Of a DNA stretch of 64,000 nt, positions 38,301-52,619 are shown piece after piece. This stretch comes from Bathymodiolus brooksi (Eukaryota; Mollusca; Bivalvia; Mytilida; Modiolidae): NCBI GenBank assembly GCA_963680875.1, contig OY804589.1, forward strand, positions 3,844,001-3,908,000, written 5' to 3'. The notes beneath the pieces are model-generated. The model had not been told where the DNA came from. It did no database searches and saw nothing but the letters and a program-made list of their open reading frames with translations. Each line of letters starts with the position of its first letter. Position 1 is the first letter of the stretch. Position numbers and translations under genes: made by a program.

Positions 38301-41300
38301 TATGGTTCCTCCTCTCTTAGTGGTGAGTTAAGCTAGTTTTATGGTGCCTCTTCTCTTAGTGGTGAGTTAAACTAGTTTTATGTTACCTCCTCTCTTAGTG
38401 GTGAGTTAAACTAGTTTTATGGTGCCTCCTCTCTTAGTGGTGAGTTAAACTAATTTTATGGTGCCTCCTCTCTTAGTGGTGAGTTAAACTAGTTTTATGG
38501 TACCTCCTCTCTTAGTGGTGAGTTAAACTAGTTTTATGGTCCCTCTTCTCTTAGTGGTGAGTTAAACTAGTTTTATGGTGCCTCCTCTCTTAGTGGAGAG
38601 TTAAACTAGTTTTATGGTACCTCCTCTATTAGTGGTGAGTTAAACTAGTTTTATGGTGCCTCCTCTGTTAGTGGTGAGTTAAACTAGTTTTATGGTACCT
38701 CTTCTCTTATTGGTGAGTTAAACTAGTTTTATGGTGCCTCCTCTCTTAGTGGTGAGTTAAACTAGTTTTATAGTACCTCTTCTCTTAGTGGTGAGTTAAA
38801 CTAGTTTTATGGTGCCTCTTCTCTTAGTAGTGAGTTAAACTAGTTTTATGGTTACTCCTCTATTAGTGGTGAGTTAAACTAGTTTTATGGTGCCTCCTCT
38901 CTTAGTTGTGAGTTAAACTAGTTTTATGGTACCTCCTCTCTTAGTGGTGAGTTAAACTAGTTTTATGGTGCCTCCTCTCTTAGTAGTGAGTTAAACTAGT
39001 TTTATGGGGCCTCCTCTCTTATTGGTGAGTTAAACTAGTTGTATGTTACCTCCTCTCTTAGTGGTGAGCTAAACTAGTTTTATGGTGCCTCCTCTCTTAG
39101 TGGTGAGTTAAACTAGTTTTATGGTACCACCTCTCTTAGTGGTGAGTTAAACTAGTTTTGTGGTGCCTCCTCTCTTAGTGGTGAGCTAAACTAGTTTTAT
39201 GGTACCTCCTCTCTTAGTGGTGAGCTAAACTAGTTTTATGGTGCCTCCTCTCTTAGTGGTGAGTTAAACTAGTCTTATGGTGTCTCCTCTCTTAGTGGTG
39301 AGTTATACTAGTTTAATGGTACCTCCTCTCTTAGTGGTGAGTTAAACTAGTTTTATGGTGCCTCTTCTCTTAGTGGTGAGTTAAACTAGTTTTATGGTGC
39401 CTCCTCTCTTAGTAGTGAGTTAAACTGGTTTTATGGTTCCTCCTCTCTTAGTGGTGAGTTAAGCTAGTTTTATGGTGCCTCTTCTCTTAGTGGTGAGTTA
39501 AACTAGTTTTATGTTACCTCCTCTCTTAATGGTGAGTTAAACTAGTTTTATGGTGCCTCCTCTCTTAGTGGTGAGTTAAACTAATTTTATGGTGCCTCCT
39601 CTCTTAGTGGTGAGTTAAACTAGTTTTATGGTACCTCCTCTCTTAGTGGTGAGTTAAACTAGTTTTATGGTACCTCCTCTCTTAGTGGTGAGTTAAACTA
39701 GTTTTATGGTACCTCCTCTCTTAGTGGTGAGTTAAACTAGTTTTATGGTACCTCCTCTCTTAGTGGTGAGTTAAACTAGTTTTATGGTCCCTCTTCTCTT
39801 AGTGGTGAGTTAAACTAGTTTTATGGTGCCTCCTCTCTTAGTGGAGAGTAAAACTAGTTTTATGGTACCTCCTCTCTTAGTGGTGAGTTAAACTAGTTTT
39901 ATGGTGCCTCCTCTCTTAGTGGTGAGTTAAACTAGTTTTAGGGTACCTCCTCTCTTAGTGGTGAGTTAAACTAGTTTGATGGTACCTCCTCTCATAGTGG
40001 TGAGTTAAACTAGTTGTATGGTGCCTCCTCTCTTAGTGGTGAGTTAAACTAGTTTTATGGTGCCTCCTCTCTTAGTGGTGAGTTAAACTAGTTTTATTGT
40101 GCCTCCTCTCTTAGTGATGAGTTAAACTAGTTTTATGGTGCCTCCTCTCTTAGTGGTGAGTTAAACTAGTTTTATGGTGCCTCCTTTCTTAGTGGTGAGT
40201 TAAACTAGTTTTATGGTGCCTACTCTCTTAGTGGTGAGTTAAACTAGTTTTATGGTGCCTCTTCTCTTAGTGGTGAGTTAAACTAGTTTTATGGTACCTC
40301 CTCTCTTAGTGGTGAGTTAAACTAGTTTTATGGTACCTCCTCTCTTAGTGATGAGTTAAACTAGTTTTATGGGGTCTCCTCTCTTAGTGGTGAGTTAAAC
40401 TAGTTTGATGGTCCCTCTTCTCTTAGTGGTGAGTTAAACTAGTTTTATGGTGCCTCCTCTCTTAGTGGAGAGTTAAACTAGTTTTATGGTACCTCCTCTC
40501 TTAGTGGTGAGTTAAACTAGTTTTATGGTGCCTCCTCTGTTAGTGGTGAGTTAAACTAGTTTTATGGTGCCTCTTCTCTTAGTGGTGAGTTAAACTAGTT
40601 TTATGCTGCCTCCTCTCTTAGTGGTGAGTTAAACTAGTTTTATAGTACCCCCTCTCTTAGTGGTGAGCTAAACTAGTTTTATGGTGCCTCCTCTCTTAGT
40701 GGTGAGTTAAACTAGTCTTATGGTTTCTCCTCTCTTAGTGGTGAGTTATACTAGTTTAATGGTACCTCCTCTCTTAGTGGTGAGTTAAACTAGTTTTATG
40801 GTGCCTCTTCTCTTAGTGGTGAGTTAAACTAGTTTTATGGTGCCTCCTCTCTTAGTAGTGAGTTAAACTGGTTTTATGGTTCCTCCTCTCTTAGTGGTGA
40901 GTTAAGCTAGTCTTATGGTGCCTCTTCTCTTAGTGGTGAGTTAAACTAGTTTTATGTTACCTCCTCTCTTAGTGGTGAGTTAAACTAGTTTTATGGTGCC
41001 TCCTCTCTTAGTGGTGAGTTAAACTAATTTTATGGTGCCTCCTCTCTTAGTGGTGAGTGAAACTAGTTTTATGGTACCTCCTCTCTTAGTGGTGAGTTAA
41101 ACTAGTTTTATGGTCCCTCTTCTCTTAGTGGTGAGTTAAACTAGTTTTATGGTGCCTCCTCTCTTAGTGGAGAGTTAAACTAGTTTTATGGTACCTCCTC
41201 TCTTAGTGGTGAGTTAAACTAGTTTTATGGTGCCTCCTCTGTTAGTGGTGAGTTAAACTAGTTTTATGGTACCTCTTCTCTTATTGGTGAGTTAAACTAG

Positions 41301-44300
41301 TTTTATGGTGCCTCCTCTCTTAGTGGTGAGTTAAACTAGTTTTATAGTACCTCTTCTCTTAGTGGTGAGTTAAACTAGTTTTATGGTGCCTCTTCTCTTA
41401 GTAGTGAGTTAAACTAGTTTTATGGTTACTCCTCTATTAGTGGTGAGTTAAACTAGTTTTATGGTGCCTCCTCTCTTAGTTGTGAGTTAAACTAGTTTTA
41501 TGGTACCTCCTCTCTTAGTGGTGAGTTAAACTAGTTTTATGGTGCCTCCTCTCTTAGTAGTGAGTTAAACTAGTTTTATGGGGCCTCCTCTCTTATTGGT
41601 GAGTTAAACTAGTTGTATGTTACCTCCTCTCTTAGTGGTGAGCTAAACTAGTTTTATGGTGCCTCCTCTCTTAGTGGTGAGTTAAACTAGTTTTATGGTA
41701 CCACCTCTCTTAGTGGTGAGTTAAACTAGTTTTGTGGTGCCTCCTCTCTTAGTGGTGAGCTAAACTAGTTTTATGGTACCTCCTCTCTTAGTGGTGAGCT
41801 AAACTAGTTTTATGGTGCCTCCTCTCTTAGTGGTGAGTTAAACTAGTCTTATGGTGTCTCCTCTCTTAGTGGTGAGTTATACTAGTTTAATGGTACCTCC
41901 TCTCTTAGTGGTGAGTTAAACTAGTTTTATGGTGCCTCTTCTCTTAGTGGTGAGTTAAACTAGTTTTATGGTGCCTCCTCTCTTAGTAGTGAGTTAAACT
42001 GGTTTTATGGTTCCTCCTCTCTTAGTGGTGAGTTAAGCTAGTTTTATGGTGCCTCTTCTCTTAGTGGTGAGTTAAACTAGTTTTATGTTACCTCCTCTCT
42101 TAATGGTGAGTTAAACTAGTTTTATGGTGCCTCCTCTCTTAGTGGTGAGTTAAACTAATTTTATGGTGCCTCCTCTCTTAGTGGTGAGTTAAACTAGTTT
42201 TATGGTACCTCCTCTCTTAGTGGTGAGTTAAACTAGTTTTATGGTACCTCCTCTCTTAGTGGTGAGTTAAACTAGTTTTATGGTACCTCCTCTCTTAGTG
42301 GTGAGTTAAACTAGTTTTATGGTACCTCCTCTCTTAGTGGTGAGTTAAACTAGTTTTATGGTCCCTCTTCTCTTAGTGGTGAGTTAAACTAGTTTTATGG
42401 TGCCTCCTCTCTTAGTGGAGAGTAAAACTAGTTTTATGGTACCTCCTCTCTTAGTGGTGAGTTAAACTAGTTTTATGGTGCCTCCTCTCTTAGTGGTGAG
42501 TTAAACTAGTCTTAGGGTACCTCCTCTCTTAGTGGTGAGTTAAACTAGTTTGATGGTACCTCCTCTCATAGTGGTGAGTTAAACTAGTTTTATGGTGCCT
42601 CCTCTCTTAGTGGTGAGTTAAACTAGTTTTATGGTGCCTCCTCTCTTAGTGGTGAGTTAAACTAGTTTTATTGTGCCTCCTCTCTTAGTGATGAGTTAAA
42701 CTAGTTTTATGGTGCCTCCTCTCTTAGTGGTGAGTTAAACTAGTTTTATGGTGCCTCCTTTCTTAGTGGTGAGTTAAACTAGTTTTATGGTGCCTCCTCT
42801 CTTAGTGGTGAGTTAAACTAGTTTTATGGTGCCTCTTCTCTTAGTGGTGAGTTAAACTAGTTTTATGGTACCTCCTCTCTTAGTGGTGAGTTAAACTAGT
42901 GTTATGGTGCCTCTTCTCTTAGTGGTGAGTTAAACTAGTTTAATGGTACCTCCTCTCTTAGTGATGAGTTAAACTAGTTTTATGGGGTCTCCTCTCTTAG
43001 TGGTGAGTTAAACTAGTTTGATGGTCCCTCTTCTCTTAGTGGTGAGTTAAACTAGTTTTATGGTGCCTCCTCTCTTAGTGGAGAGTTAAACTAGTTTTAT
43101 GGTACCTCCTCTCTTAGTGGTGAGTTAAACTAGTTTTATGGTGCCTCCTCTGTTAGTGGTGAGTTAAACTAGTTTTATGGTGCCTCTTCTCTTAGTGGTG
43201 AGTTAAACTAGTTTTATGCTGCCTCCTCTCTTAGTGGTGAGTTAAACTAGTTTTATAGTACCCCCTCTCTTAGTGGTGAGTTAAACTAGTTTTATGGTGC
43301 CTCTTCTCTTAGTAGTGAGTTAAACTAGTTTTATGGTTACTCCTCTCTTAGTGGTGAGTTAAACTAGTTTTATGGTGCCTCCTCTCTTAGTGGTGAGTTA
43401 AACTAGTTTTATGGTACCTCCTCTCTTAGTGGTGAGTTAAACTAGTTTTATGGTGCCTCCTCTCTTAGTAGTGAGTTAAACTAGTTTTATGGGGCCTCCT
43501 CTCTTATTGGTGAGTTAAACTACTTTTATGGTGCCTCCTCTCTTAGTGGTGAGTTAAACTAGTTTTATGGTGCCTCCTCTCTTAGTGGTGAGTTAAACTA
43601 GTTTTATGGGGCCTCCTCTCTTAGTGGTGAGTTAAACTAGTGTTATGGTACCTCCTCTCTTAGTGATGAGTTAAACTAGTTTTATGGTGCCTCCTCTCTT
43701 AGTGGTGAGTTAAACTAATTTTATGGTACCTCCTCTCTTAGTGGTGAGTTAAACTAGTTTTATGGTGCCTCTTCTCTTAGTGGTGAGTTAAAGTAGTTTT
43801 ATGGTGACTCCTCTCTTAGTGGTGAGTTAAACTAGTTTTATGGTTCCTCTTCTCTTAAGGGTGAGTTAAACTAATTTATGATACCTCCTCTCTTAGTGGT
43901 GAGTTAAACTAGTTATATGGTGTCTCCTCTCTTAGTGGTGAGTTAAACTAGTTTTATGGTGCCTCCTCTCTTAGAGGTGAGTTAAACTAGTTTTATGGTG
44001 CCTCCTCTCTTAGTGGTGAGTTAAACTAGTTTTATGGTGCCTCCTCTCTTAGTGGTGAGTTAAACTAGTTTTATGGTGCCTCCTCTCTTAGTTGTGAGAT
44101 AAACTAGTGTTATGGTACCTCCTCTCTTAGTGGTGAGTTAAACTAGTTTTATGGTACCTCCTCTCTTAGTGGAGAGTTAAACTAGTTTTATGGTACCTCC
44201 TCTCTTAGTGGTGAGTTAAACTAGTTTTATGGTGCCTCCTCTGTTAGTGGTGAGTTAAACTAGTTTTATGGTGCCTCTTCTCTTAGTGGTGAGTTAAACT

Positions 44301-47300
44301 AGTTTTATGGTGCCTCCTCTCTTAGTGGTGAGTTAAACTAGTTTTATAGTACCTCCTCTCTTAGTGGTGAGTTAAACTAGTTTTATGGTGCCTCTTCTCT
44401 TAGTAGTGAGTTAAACTAGTTTTATGGTTACTCCTCTCTTAGTGGTGAGTTAAACTAGTTTTATGGTGCCTCCTCTCTTAGTTGTGAGTTAAACTAGTTT
44501 TATGGTACCTCCTCTCTTAGTGGTGAGTTAAACTAGTTTTATGGTGCCTCCTCTCTTAGTAGTGAGTTAAACTAGTTTTATGGGGACTCCTCTCTTATTG
44601 GTGAGTTAAACTAGTTGTATGTTACCTCCTCTCTTAGTGGTGAGCTAAACTAGTTTTATGGTGCCTCCTCTCTTAGTGGTGAGTTAAACTAGTTTTATAG
44701 TACCTCCTCTCTTAGTGGTGAGTTAAACTAGTTTTATGGTGCCTCTTCTCTTAGTAGTGAGTTAAACTAGTTTTATGGTTACTCCTCTCTTAGTGGTGAG
44801 TTAAACTAGTTTTATGGTGCCTCCTCTCTTAGTTGTGAGTTAAACTAGTTTTATGGTACCTCCTCTCTTAGTGGTGAGTTAAACTAGTTTTATGGTGCCT
44901 CCTCTCTTAGTAGTGAGTTAAACTAGTTTTATGGGGACTCCTCTCTTATTGGTGAGTTAAACTAGTTGTATGTTACCTCCTCTCTTAGTGGTGAGCTAAA
45001 CTAGTTTTATGGTGCCTCCTCTCCTAGTGGTGAGTTAAACTAGTTTTATGGTACCACATCTCTTAGTGGTGAGTTAAACTAGTTTTATGGTGCCTCCTCT
45101 CTTAGTGGTGAGTTAAACTAATTTTATGGTACCTCCTCTCTTAGTGGTGAGCTAAACTAGTTTTATGGTGCCTCCTCTCTTAGTGGTGAGTTAAACTAGT
45201 CTTATGGTTTCTCCTCTCTTAGTGGTGAGTTATACTAGTTTAATGGTACCTCCTCTCTTAGTGGTGAGTTAAACTAGTTTTATGGTGCCTCTTCTCTTAG
45301 TGGTGAGTTAAACTAGTTTTATGGTGCCTCCTCTCTTAGTAGTGAGTTAAACTGGTTTTATGGTTCCTCCTCTCTTAGTGGTGAGTTAAGCTAGTTTTAT
45401 GGTGCCTCTTCTCTTAGTGGTGAGTTAAACTAGTTTTATGTTACCTCCTCTCTTAGTGGTGAGTTAAACTAGTTTTATGGTGCCTCCTCTCTTAGTGGTG
45501 AGTTAAACTAATTTTATGGTGCCTCCTCTCTTAGTGGTGAGTTAAACTAGTTTTATGGTACCTCCTCTCTTAGTGGTGAGTTAAACTAGTTTTATGGTCC
45601 CTCTTCTCTTAGTGGTGAGTTAAACTAGTTTTATGGTGCCTCCTCTCTTAGTGGAGAGTTAAACTAGTTTTATGGTACCTCCTCTCTTAGTGGTGAGTTA
45701 AACTAGTTTTATGGTGCCTCCTCTGTTAGTGGTGAGTTAAACTAGTTTTATGGTACCTCTTCTCTTATTGGTGAGTTAAACTAGTTTTATGGTGCCTCCT
45801 CTCTTAGTGGTGAGTTAAACTAGTTTTATAGTACCTCTTCTCTTAGTGGTGAGTTAAACTAGTTTTATGGTGCCTCTTCTCTTAGTAGTGAGTTAAACTA
45901 GTTTTATGGTTACTCCTCTATTAGTGGTGAGTTAAACTAGTTTTATGGTGCCTCCTCTCTTAGTTGTGAGCTAAACTAGTTTTATGGTACCTCCTCTCTT
46001 AGTGGTGAGTTAAACTAGTTTTATGGTGCCTCCTCTCTTAGTAGTGAGTTAAACTAGTTTTATGGGGCCTCCTCTCTTATTGGTGAGTTAAACTAGTTGT
46101 ATGTTACCTCCTCTCTTAGTGGTGAGCTAAACTAGTTTTATGGTGCCTCCTCTCTTAGTGGTGAGTTAAACTAGTTTTATGGTACCACCTCTCTTAGTGG
46201 TGAGTTAAACTAGTTTTGTGGTGCCTCCTCTCTTAGTGGTGAGCTAAACTAGTTTTATGGTACCTCCTCTCTTAGTGGTGAGCTAAACTAGTTTTATGGT
46301 GCCTCCTCTCTTAGTGGTGAGTTAAACTAGTCTTATGGTGTCTCCTCTCTTAGTGGTGAGTTATACTAGTTTAATGGTACCTCCTCTCTTAGTGGTGAGT
46401 TAAACTAGTTTTATGGTGCCTCTTCTCTTAGTGGTGAGTTAAACTAGTTTTATGGTGCCTCCTCTCTTAGTAGTGAGTTAAACTGGTTTTATGGTTCCTC
46501 CTCTCTTAGTGGTGAGTTAAGCTAGTTTTATGGTGCCTCTTCTCTTAGTGGTGAGTTAAACTAGTTTTATGTTACCTCCTCTCTTAATGGTGAGTTAAAC
46601 TAGTTTTATGGTGCCTCCTCTCTTAGTGGTGAGTTAAACTAATTTTATGGTGCCTCCTCTCTTAGTGGTGAGTTAAACTAGTTTTATGGTACCTCCTCTC
46701 TTAGTGGTGAGTTAAACTAGTTTTATGGTACCTCCTCTCTTAGTGGTGAGTTAAACTAGTTTTATGGTACCTCCTCTCTTAGTGGTGAGTTAAACTAGTT
46801 TTATGGTACCTCCTCTCTTAGTGGTGAGTTAAACTAGTTTTATGGTCCCTCTTCTCTTAGTGGTGAGTTAAACTAGTTTTATGGTGCCTCCTCTCTTAGT
46901 GGAGAGTAAAACTAGTTTTATGGTACCTCCTCTCTTAGTGGTGAGTTAAACTAGTTTTATGGTGCCTCCTCTCTTAGTGGTGAGTTAAACTAGTTTTAGG
47001 GTACCTCCTCTCTTAGTGGTGAGTTAAACTAGTTTGATGGTACCTCCTCTCATAGTGGTGAGTTAAACTAGTTGTATGGTGCCTCCTCTCTTAGTGGTGA
47101 GTTAAACTAGTTTTATGGTGCCTCCTCTCTTAGTGGTGAGTTAAACTAGTTTTATTGTGCCTCCTCTCTTAGTGATGAGTTAAACTAGTTTTATGGTGCC
47201 TCCTCTCTTAGTGGTGAGTTAAACTAGTTTTATGGTGCCTCCTTTCTTAGTGGTGAGTTAAACTAGTTTTATGGTGCCTACTCTCTTAGTGGTGAGTTAA

Positions 47301-50300
47301 ACTAGTTTTATGGTGCCTCTTCTCTTAGTGGTGAGTTAAACTAGTTTTATGGTACCTCCTCTCTTAGTGGTGAGTTAAACTAGTTTTATGGTGCCTCTTC
47401 TCTTAGTGGTGAGTTAAACTAGTTTAATGGTACCTCCTCTCTTAGTGATGAGTTAAACTAGTTTTATGGGGTCTCCTCTCTTAGTGGTGAGTTAAACTAG
47501 TTTGATGGTCCCTCTTCTCTTAGTGGTGAGTTAAACTAGTTTTATGGTGCCTCCTCTCTTAGTGGAGAGTTAAACTAGTTTTATGGTACCTCCTCTCTTA
47601 GTGGTGAGTTAAACTAGTTTTATGGTGCCTCCTCTGTTAGTGGTGAGTTAAACTAGTTTTATGGTGCCTCTTCTCTTAGTGGTGAGTTAAACTAGTTTTA
47701 TGCTGCCTCCTCTCTTAGTGGTGAGTTAAACTAGTTTTATAGTACCCCCTCTCTTAGTGGTGAGCTAAACTAGTTTTATGGTGCCTCCTCTCTTAGTGGT
47801 GAGTTAAACTAGTCTTATGGTTTCTCCTCTCTTAGTGGTGAGTTATACTAGTTTAATGGTACCTCCTCTCTTAGTGGTGAGTTAAACTAGTTTTATGGTG
47901 CCTCTTCTCTTAGTGGTGAGTTAAACTAGTTTTATGGTGCCTCCTCTCTTAGTAGTGAGTTAAACTGGTTTTATGGTTCCTCCTCTCTTAGTGGTGAGTT
48001 AAGCTAGTTTTATGGTGCCTCTTCTCTTAGTGGTGAGTTAAACTAGTTTTATGTTACCTCCTCTCTTAGTGGTGAGTTAAACTAGTTTTATGGTGCCTCC
48101 TCTCTTAGTGGTGAGTTAAACTAATTTTATGGTGCCTCCTCTCTTAGTGGTGAGTTAAACTAGTTTTATGGTACCTCCTCTCTTAGTGGTGAGTTAAACT
48201 AGTGTTATGGTCCCTCTTCTCTTAGTGGTGAGTTAAACTAGTTTTATGGTGCCTCCTCTCTTAGTGGAGAGTTAAACTAGTTTTATGGTACCTCCTCTCT
48301 TAGTGGTGAGTTAAACTAGTTTTATGGTGCCTCCTCTGTTAGTGGTGAGTTAAACTAGTTTTATGGTACCTCTTCTCTTATTGGTGAGTTAAACTAGTTT
48401 TATGGTGCCTCCTCTCTTAGTGGTGAGTTAAACTAGTTTTATAGTACCTCTTCTCTTAGTGGTGAGTTAAACTAGTTTTATGGTGCCTCTTCTCTTAGTA
48501 GTGAGTTAAACTAGTTTTATGGTTACTCCTCTATTAGTGGTGAGTTAAACTAGTTTTATGGTGCCTCCTCTCTTAGTTGTGAGTTAAACTAGTTTTATGG
48601 TACCTCCTCTCTTAGTGGTGAGTTAAACTAGTTTTATGGTGCCTCCTCTCTTAGTAGTGAGTTAAACTAGTTTTATGGGGCCTCCTCTCTTATTGGTGAG
48701 TTAAACTAGTTGTATGTTACCTCCTCTCTTAGTGGTGAGCTAAACTAGTTTTATGGTGCCTCCTCTCTTAGTGGTGAGTTAAACTAGTTTTATGGTACCA
48801 CCTCTCTTAGTGGTGAGTTAAACTAGTTTTGTGGTGCCTCCTCTCTTAGTGGTGAGCTAAACTAGTTTTATGGTACCTCCTCTCTTAGTGGTGAGCTAAA
48901 CTAGTTTTATGGTGCCTCCTCTCTTAGTGGTGAGTTAAACTAGTCTTATGGTGTCTCCTCTCTTAGTGGTGAGTTATACTAGTTTAATGGTACCTCCTCT
49001 CTTAGTGGTGAGTTAAACTAGTTTTATGGTGCCTCTTCTCTTAGTGGTGAGTTAAACTAGTTTTATGGTGCCTCCTCTCTTAGTAGTGAGTTAAACTGGT
49101 TTTATGGTTCCTCCTCTCTTAGTGGTGAGTTAAGCTAGTTTTATGGTGCCTCTTCTCTTAGTGGTGAGTTAAACTAGTTTTATGTTACCTCCTCTCTTAA
49201 TGGTGAGTTAAACTAGTTTTATGGTGCCTCCTCTCTTAGTGGTGAGTTAAACTAATTTTATGGTGCCTCCTCTCTTAGTGGTGAGTTAAACTAGTTTTAT
49301 GGTACCTCCTCTCTTAGTGGTGAGTTAAACTAGTTTTATGGTACCTCCTCTCTTAGTGGTGAGTTAAACTAGTTTTATGGTACCTCCTCTCTTAGTGGTG
49401 AGTTAAACTAGTTTTATGGTACCTCCTCTCTTAGTGGTGAGTTAAACTAGTTTTATGGTCCCTCTTCTCTTAGTGGTGAGTTAAACTAGTTTTATGGTGC
49501 CTCCTCTCTTAGTGGAGAGTAAAACTAGTTTTATGGTACCTCCTCTCTTAGTGGTGAGTTAAACTAGTTTTATGGTGCCTCCTCTCTTAGTGGTGAGTTA
49601 AACTAGTTTTAGGGTACCTCCTCTCTTAGTGGTGAGTTAAACTAGTTTGATGGTACCTCCTCTCATAGTGGTGAGTTAAACTAGTTTTATGGTGCCTCCT
49701 CTCTTAGTGGTGAGTTAAACTAGTTTTATGGTGCCTCCTCTCTTAGTGGTGAGTTAAACTAGTTTTATTGTGCCTCCTCTCTTAGTGATGAGTTAAACTA
49801 GTTTTATGGTGCCTCCTCTCTTAGTGGTGAGTTAAACTAGTTTTATGGTGCCTCCTTTCTTAGTGGTGAGTTAAACTAGTTTTATGGTGCCTCCTCTCTT
49901 AGTGGTGAGTTAAACTAGTTTTATGGTGCCTCTTCTCTTAGTGGTGAGTTAAACTAGTTTTATGGTACCTCCTCTCTTAGTGGTGAGTTAAACTAGTTTT
50001 ATGGTGCCTCTTCTCTTAGTGGTGAGTTAAACTAGTTTAATGGTACCTCCTCTCTTAGTGATGAGTTAAACTAGTTTTATGGGGTCTCCTCTCTTAGTGG
50101 TGAGTTAAACTAGTTTGATGGTCCCTCTTCTCTTAGTGGTGAGTTAAACTAGTTTTATGGTGCCTCCTCTCTTAGTGGAGAGTTAAACTAGTTTTATGGT
50201 ACCTCCTCTCTTAGTGGTGAGTTAAACTAGTTTTATGGTGCCTCCTCTGTTAGTGGTGAGTTAAACTAGTTTTATGGTGCCTCTTCTCTTAGTGGTGAGT

Positions 50301-52438
50301 TAAACTAGTTTTATGCTGCCTCCTCTCTTAGTGGTGAGTTAAACTAGTTTTATAGTACCCCCTCTCTTAGTGGTGAGTTAAACTAGTTTTATGGTGCCTC
50401 TTCTCTTAGTAGTGAGTTAAACTAGTTTTATGGTTACTCCTCTCTTAGTGGTGAGTTAAACTAGTTTTATGGTGCCTCCTCTCTTAGTGGTGAGTTAAAC
50501 TAGTTTTATGGTACCTCCTCTCTTAGTGGTGAGTTAAACTAGTTTTATGGTGCCTCCTCTCTTAGTAGTGAGTTAAACTAGTTTTATGGGGCCTCCTCTC
50601 TTATTGGTGAGTTAAACTACTTTTATGGTGCCTCCTCTCTTAGTGGTGAGTTAAACTAGTTTTATGGTGCCTCCTCTCTTAGTGGTGAGTTAAACTAGTT
50701 TTATGGGGCCTCCTCTCTTAGTGGTGAGTTAAACTAGTGTTATGGTACCTCCTCTCTTAGTGATGAGTTAAACTAGTTTTATGGTGCCTCCTCTCTTAGT
50801 GGTGAGTTAAACTAATTTTATGGTACCTCCTCTCTTAGTGGTGAGTTAAACTAGTTTTATGGTGCCTCTTCTCTTAGTGGTGAGTTAAAGTAGTTTTATG
50901 GTGACTCCTCTCTTAGTGGTGAGTTAAACTAGTTTTATGGTTCCTCTTCTCTTAAGGGTGAGTTAAACTAATTTATGATACCTCCTCTCTTAGTGGTGAG
51001 TTAAACTAGTTATATGGTGTCTCCTCTCTTAGTGGTGAGTTAAACTAGTTTTATGGTGCCTCCTCTCTTAGAGGTGAGTTAAACTAGTTTGATGGTGCCT
51101 CCTCTCTTAGTGGTGAGTTAAACTAGTTTTATGGTGCCTCCTCTCTTAGTGGTGAGTTAAACTAGTTTTATGGTGCCTCCTCTCTTAGTTGTGAGATAAA
51201 CTAGTGTTATGGTACCTCCTCTCTTAGTGGTGAGTTAAACTAGTTTTATGGTACCTCCTCTCTTAGTGGTGAGTTAAACTAGTTTTATGGTACCTCCTCT
51301 CTTAGTGGTGAGTTAAACTAGTTTTATGGTACCTCCTCTCTTAGTGGTGAGTTAAACTAGTTTTATGGTACCTCCTCTCTTAGTGGTGAGTTAAACTAGT
51401 TTTATGGTACCTCCTCTCTTAGTGGTGAGTTAAACTAGTTTTATGGTACCTCCTCTCTTAGTGGTGAGTTAAACTAGTTTTATGGTACCTCCTCTCTTAG
51501 TAGTGAGTTAAACAAGTTTTATGGTACCTCCTCTCTTAGAGGTGAGTTAAACTAGTTTTATTGTTCCTCCTCTCTTAGTGGTGAGTTAAACTAGTTGTAT
51601 GGTACCTCCTGTCTTAGTGGTGAGTTAAACTAGTTTTATGATGCCTCCTCTCTTAGTGGTGAGTTAAACTAGTTTTATGGTGCCTCTTCTCTTAACGGTG
51701 AGTTAAACTAGTTATATGGTACCTCCTCTCTTAATGGTGAGTTAAACTAGTTTTATGGTGCCTCCTCTCTTAGTGGTGAGTTAAATTAGTTTTATGGTAC
51801 CTCCTCTCTTAGTGGTGAGTTAAACTAGTTTGATGGTGCCTCCTCTCTTAGTGGTGAGTTAAACTAGTTTTATGGTACCTCCTCTCCTAGTCGTGAGTTA
51901 AACTAGTTTTATGGTGCCTCCTCTCTTAGTGGTGAGTTAAACTAGTTTTATGGTACCTCCTCTCTTAGTTGTGAGTTAAACTAGTTTTATGGGGCCCCCT
52001 CTCTTAGTGGTGAGCTAAACTATTTTTATGATGCCTCCTCTCTTAGTGGTGAGTTAAACTAGTTTTATGGTACCTCCTCTCTTAGTGGTGAGTTAAACTA
52101 TTTTTATGGTACCTCCTCTCTTAGTGGTGAGTTAAACTAGTTTTATGGTACCTCCTCTCTTAGTGGTGAGTTAAACTAGTTTTATGGTACCTCCTCTCTT
52201 AGTGGTGAGTTAAACTAGTTTTATGGTACCTCCTCTCCTAGTCGTGAGTTAAACTAGTTTTATGGTGCCTCCTCTCTTAGTGGTGAGTTAAACTAGTTTT
52301 ATGGTACCTCCTCTCTTAGTTGTGAGTTAAACTAGTTTTATGGGGCCCCCTCTCTTAGTGGTGAGCTAAACTATTTTTATGATGCCTCCTCTCTTAGTGG
52401 TGAGTTAAACTAGTTTTATGGTGCCTCCTCTCTTAGTG
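35356..52438. repeat. 17-kb, 39-bp intronic minisatellite array
   Basis: About 438 copies of a 39-bp unit (GTGGTGAGTTAAACTAGTTT plus TATGGTGCCTCCTCTCTTA), mostly differing at a few sites (for example GTGCC versus GTACC). Rare variants act as landmarks. TATACTAGTTTAATGG occurs at 35688, 36497, 38173, 39304, 40747, 41878, 45231, 46362, 47844 and 48975. Spacings of 1131 (29 units), 2574 (66 units) and about 7.1 kb (181-182 units) show nested higher-order duplication. It lies wholly within the intron between the exons at 52515 and 33770, ending about 75 bases from the upstream exon. No long open frame exists in it. Confidence 0.98.
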
Positions 52439-52514
52439 AAATTAATGTTTGATGGTCGTACATTTGTTTTCTACATGTGAGTAAAATGTCAACGACATAT
52501 CATTTGTTACTTAC

Positions 52515-52609
52515 ATGTAGCTAGAGTTTGTACTAGAACTTGTCCGTCTAGAGGGCACACTCTGGTCATCATGGGGACCCCAGTACAACTTCTTTCCATT
52601 TTGGTCAAC
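52515..52609 (-). CDS. exon 2 of the ankyrin gene
   Basis: A 95-nt exon with acceptor TATTGCAG and consensus donor GTAAGT. The frame chosen (VDQNGKKLYWGPHDDQS, then Ser/Arg/Thr-rich) starts in phase 0, fitting the exon ending at 54142. It leaves two bases that make an Ile codon with the first base of the exon at 33770. The alternative frame, open upstream into the intron, does not fit both neighbours. It reads as a polar linker before the ankyrin repeats. Confidence 0.68.
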
Positions 52610-52619
52610 CTGCAATACG

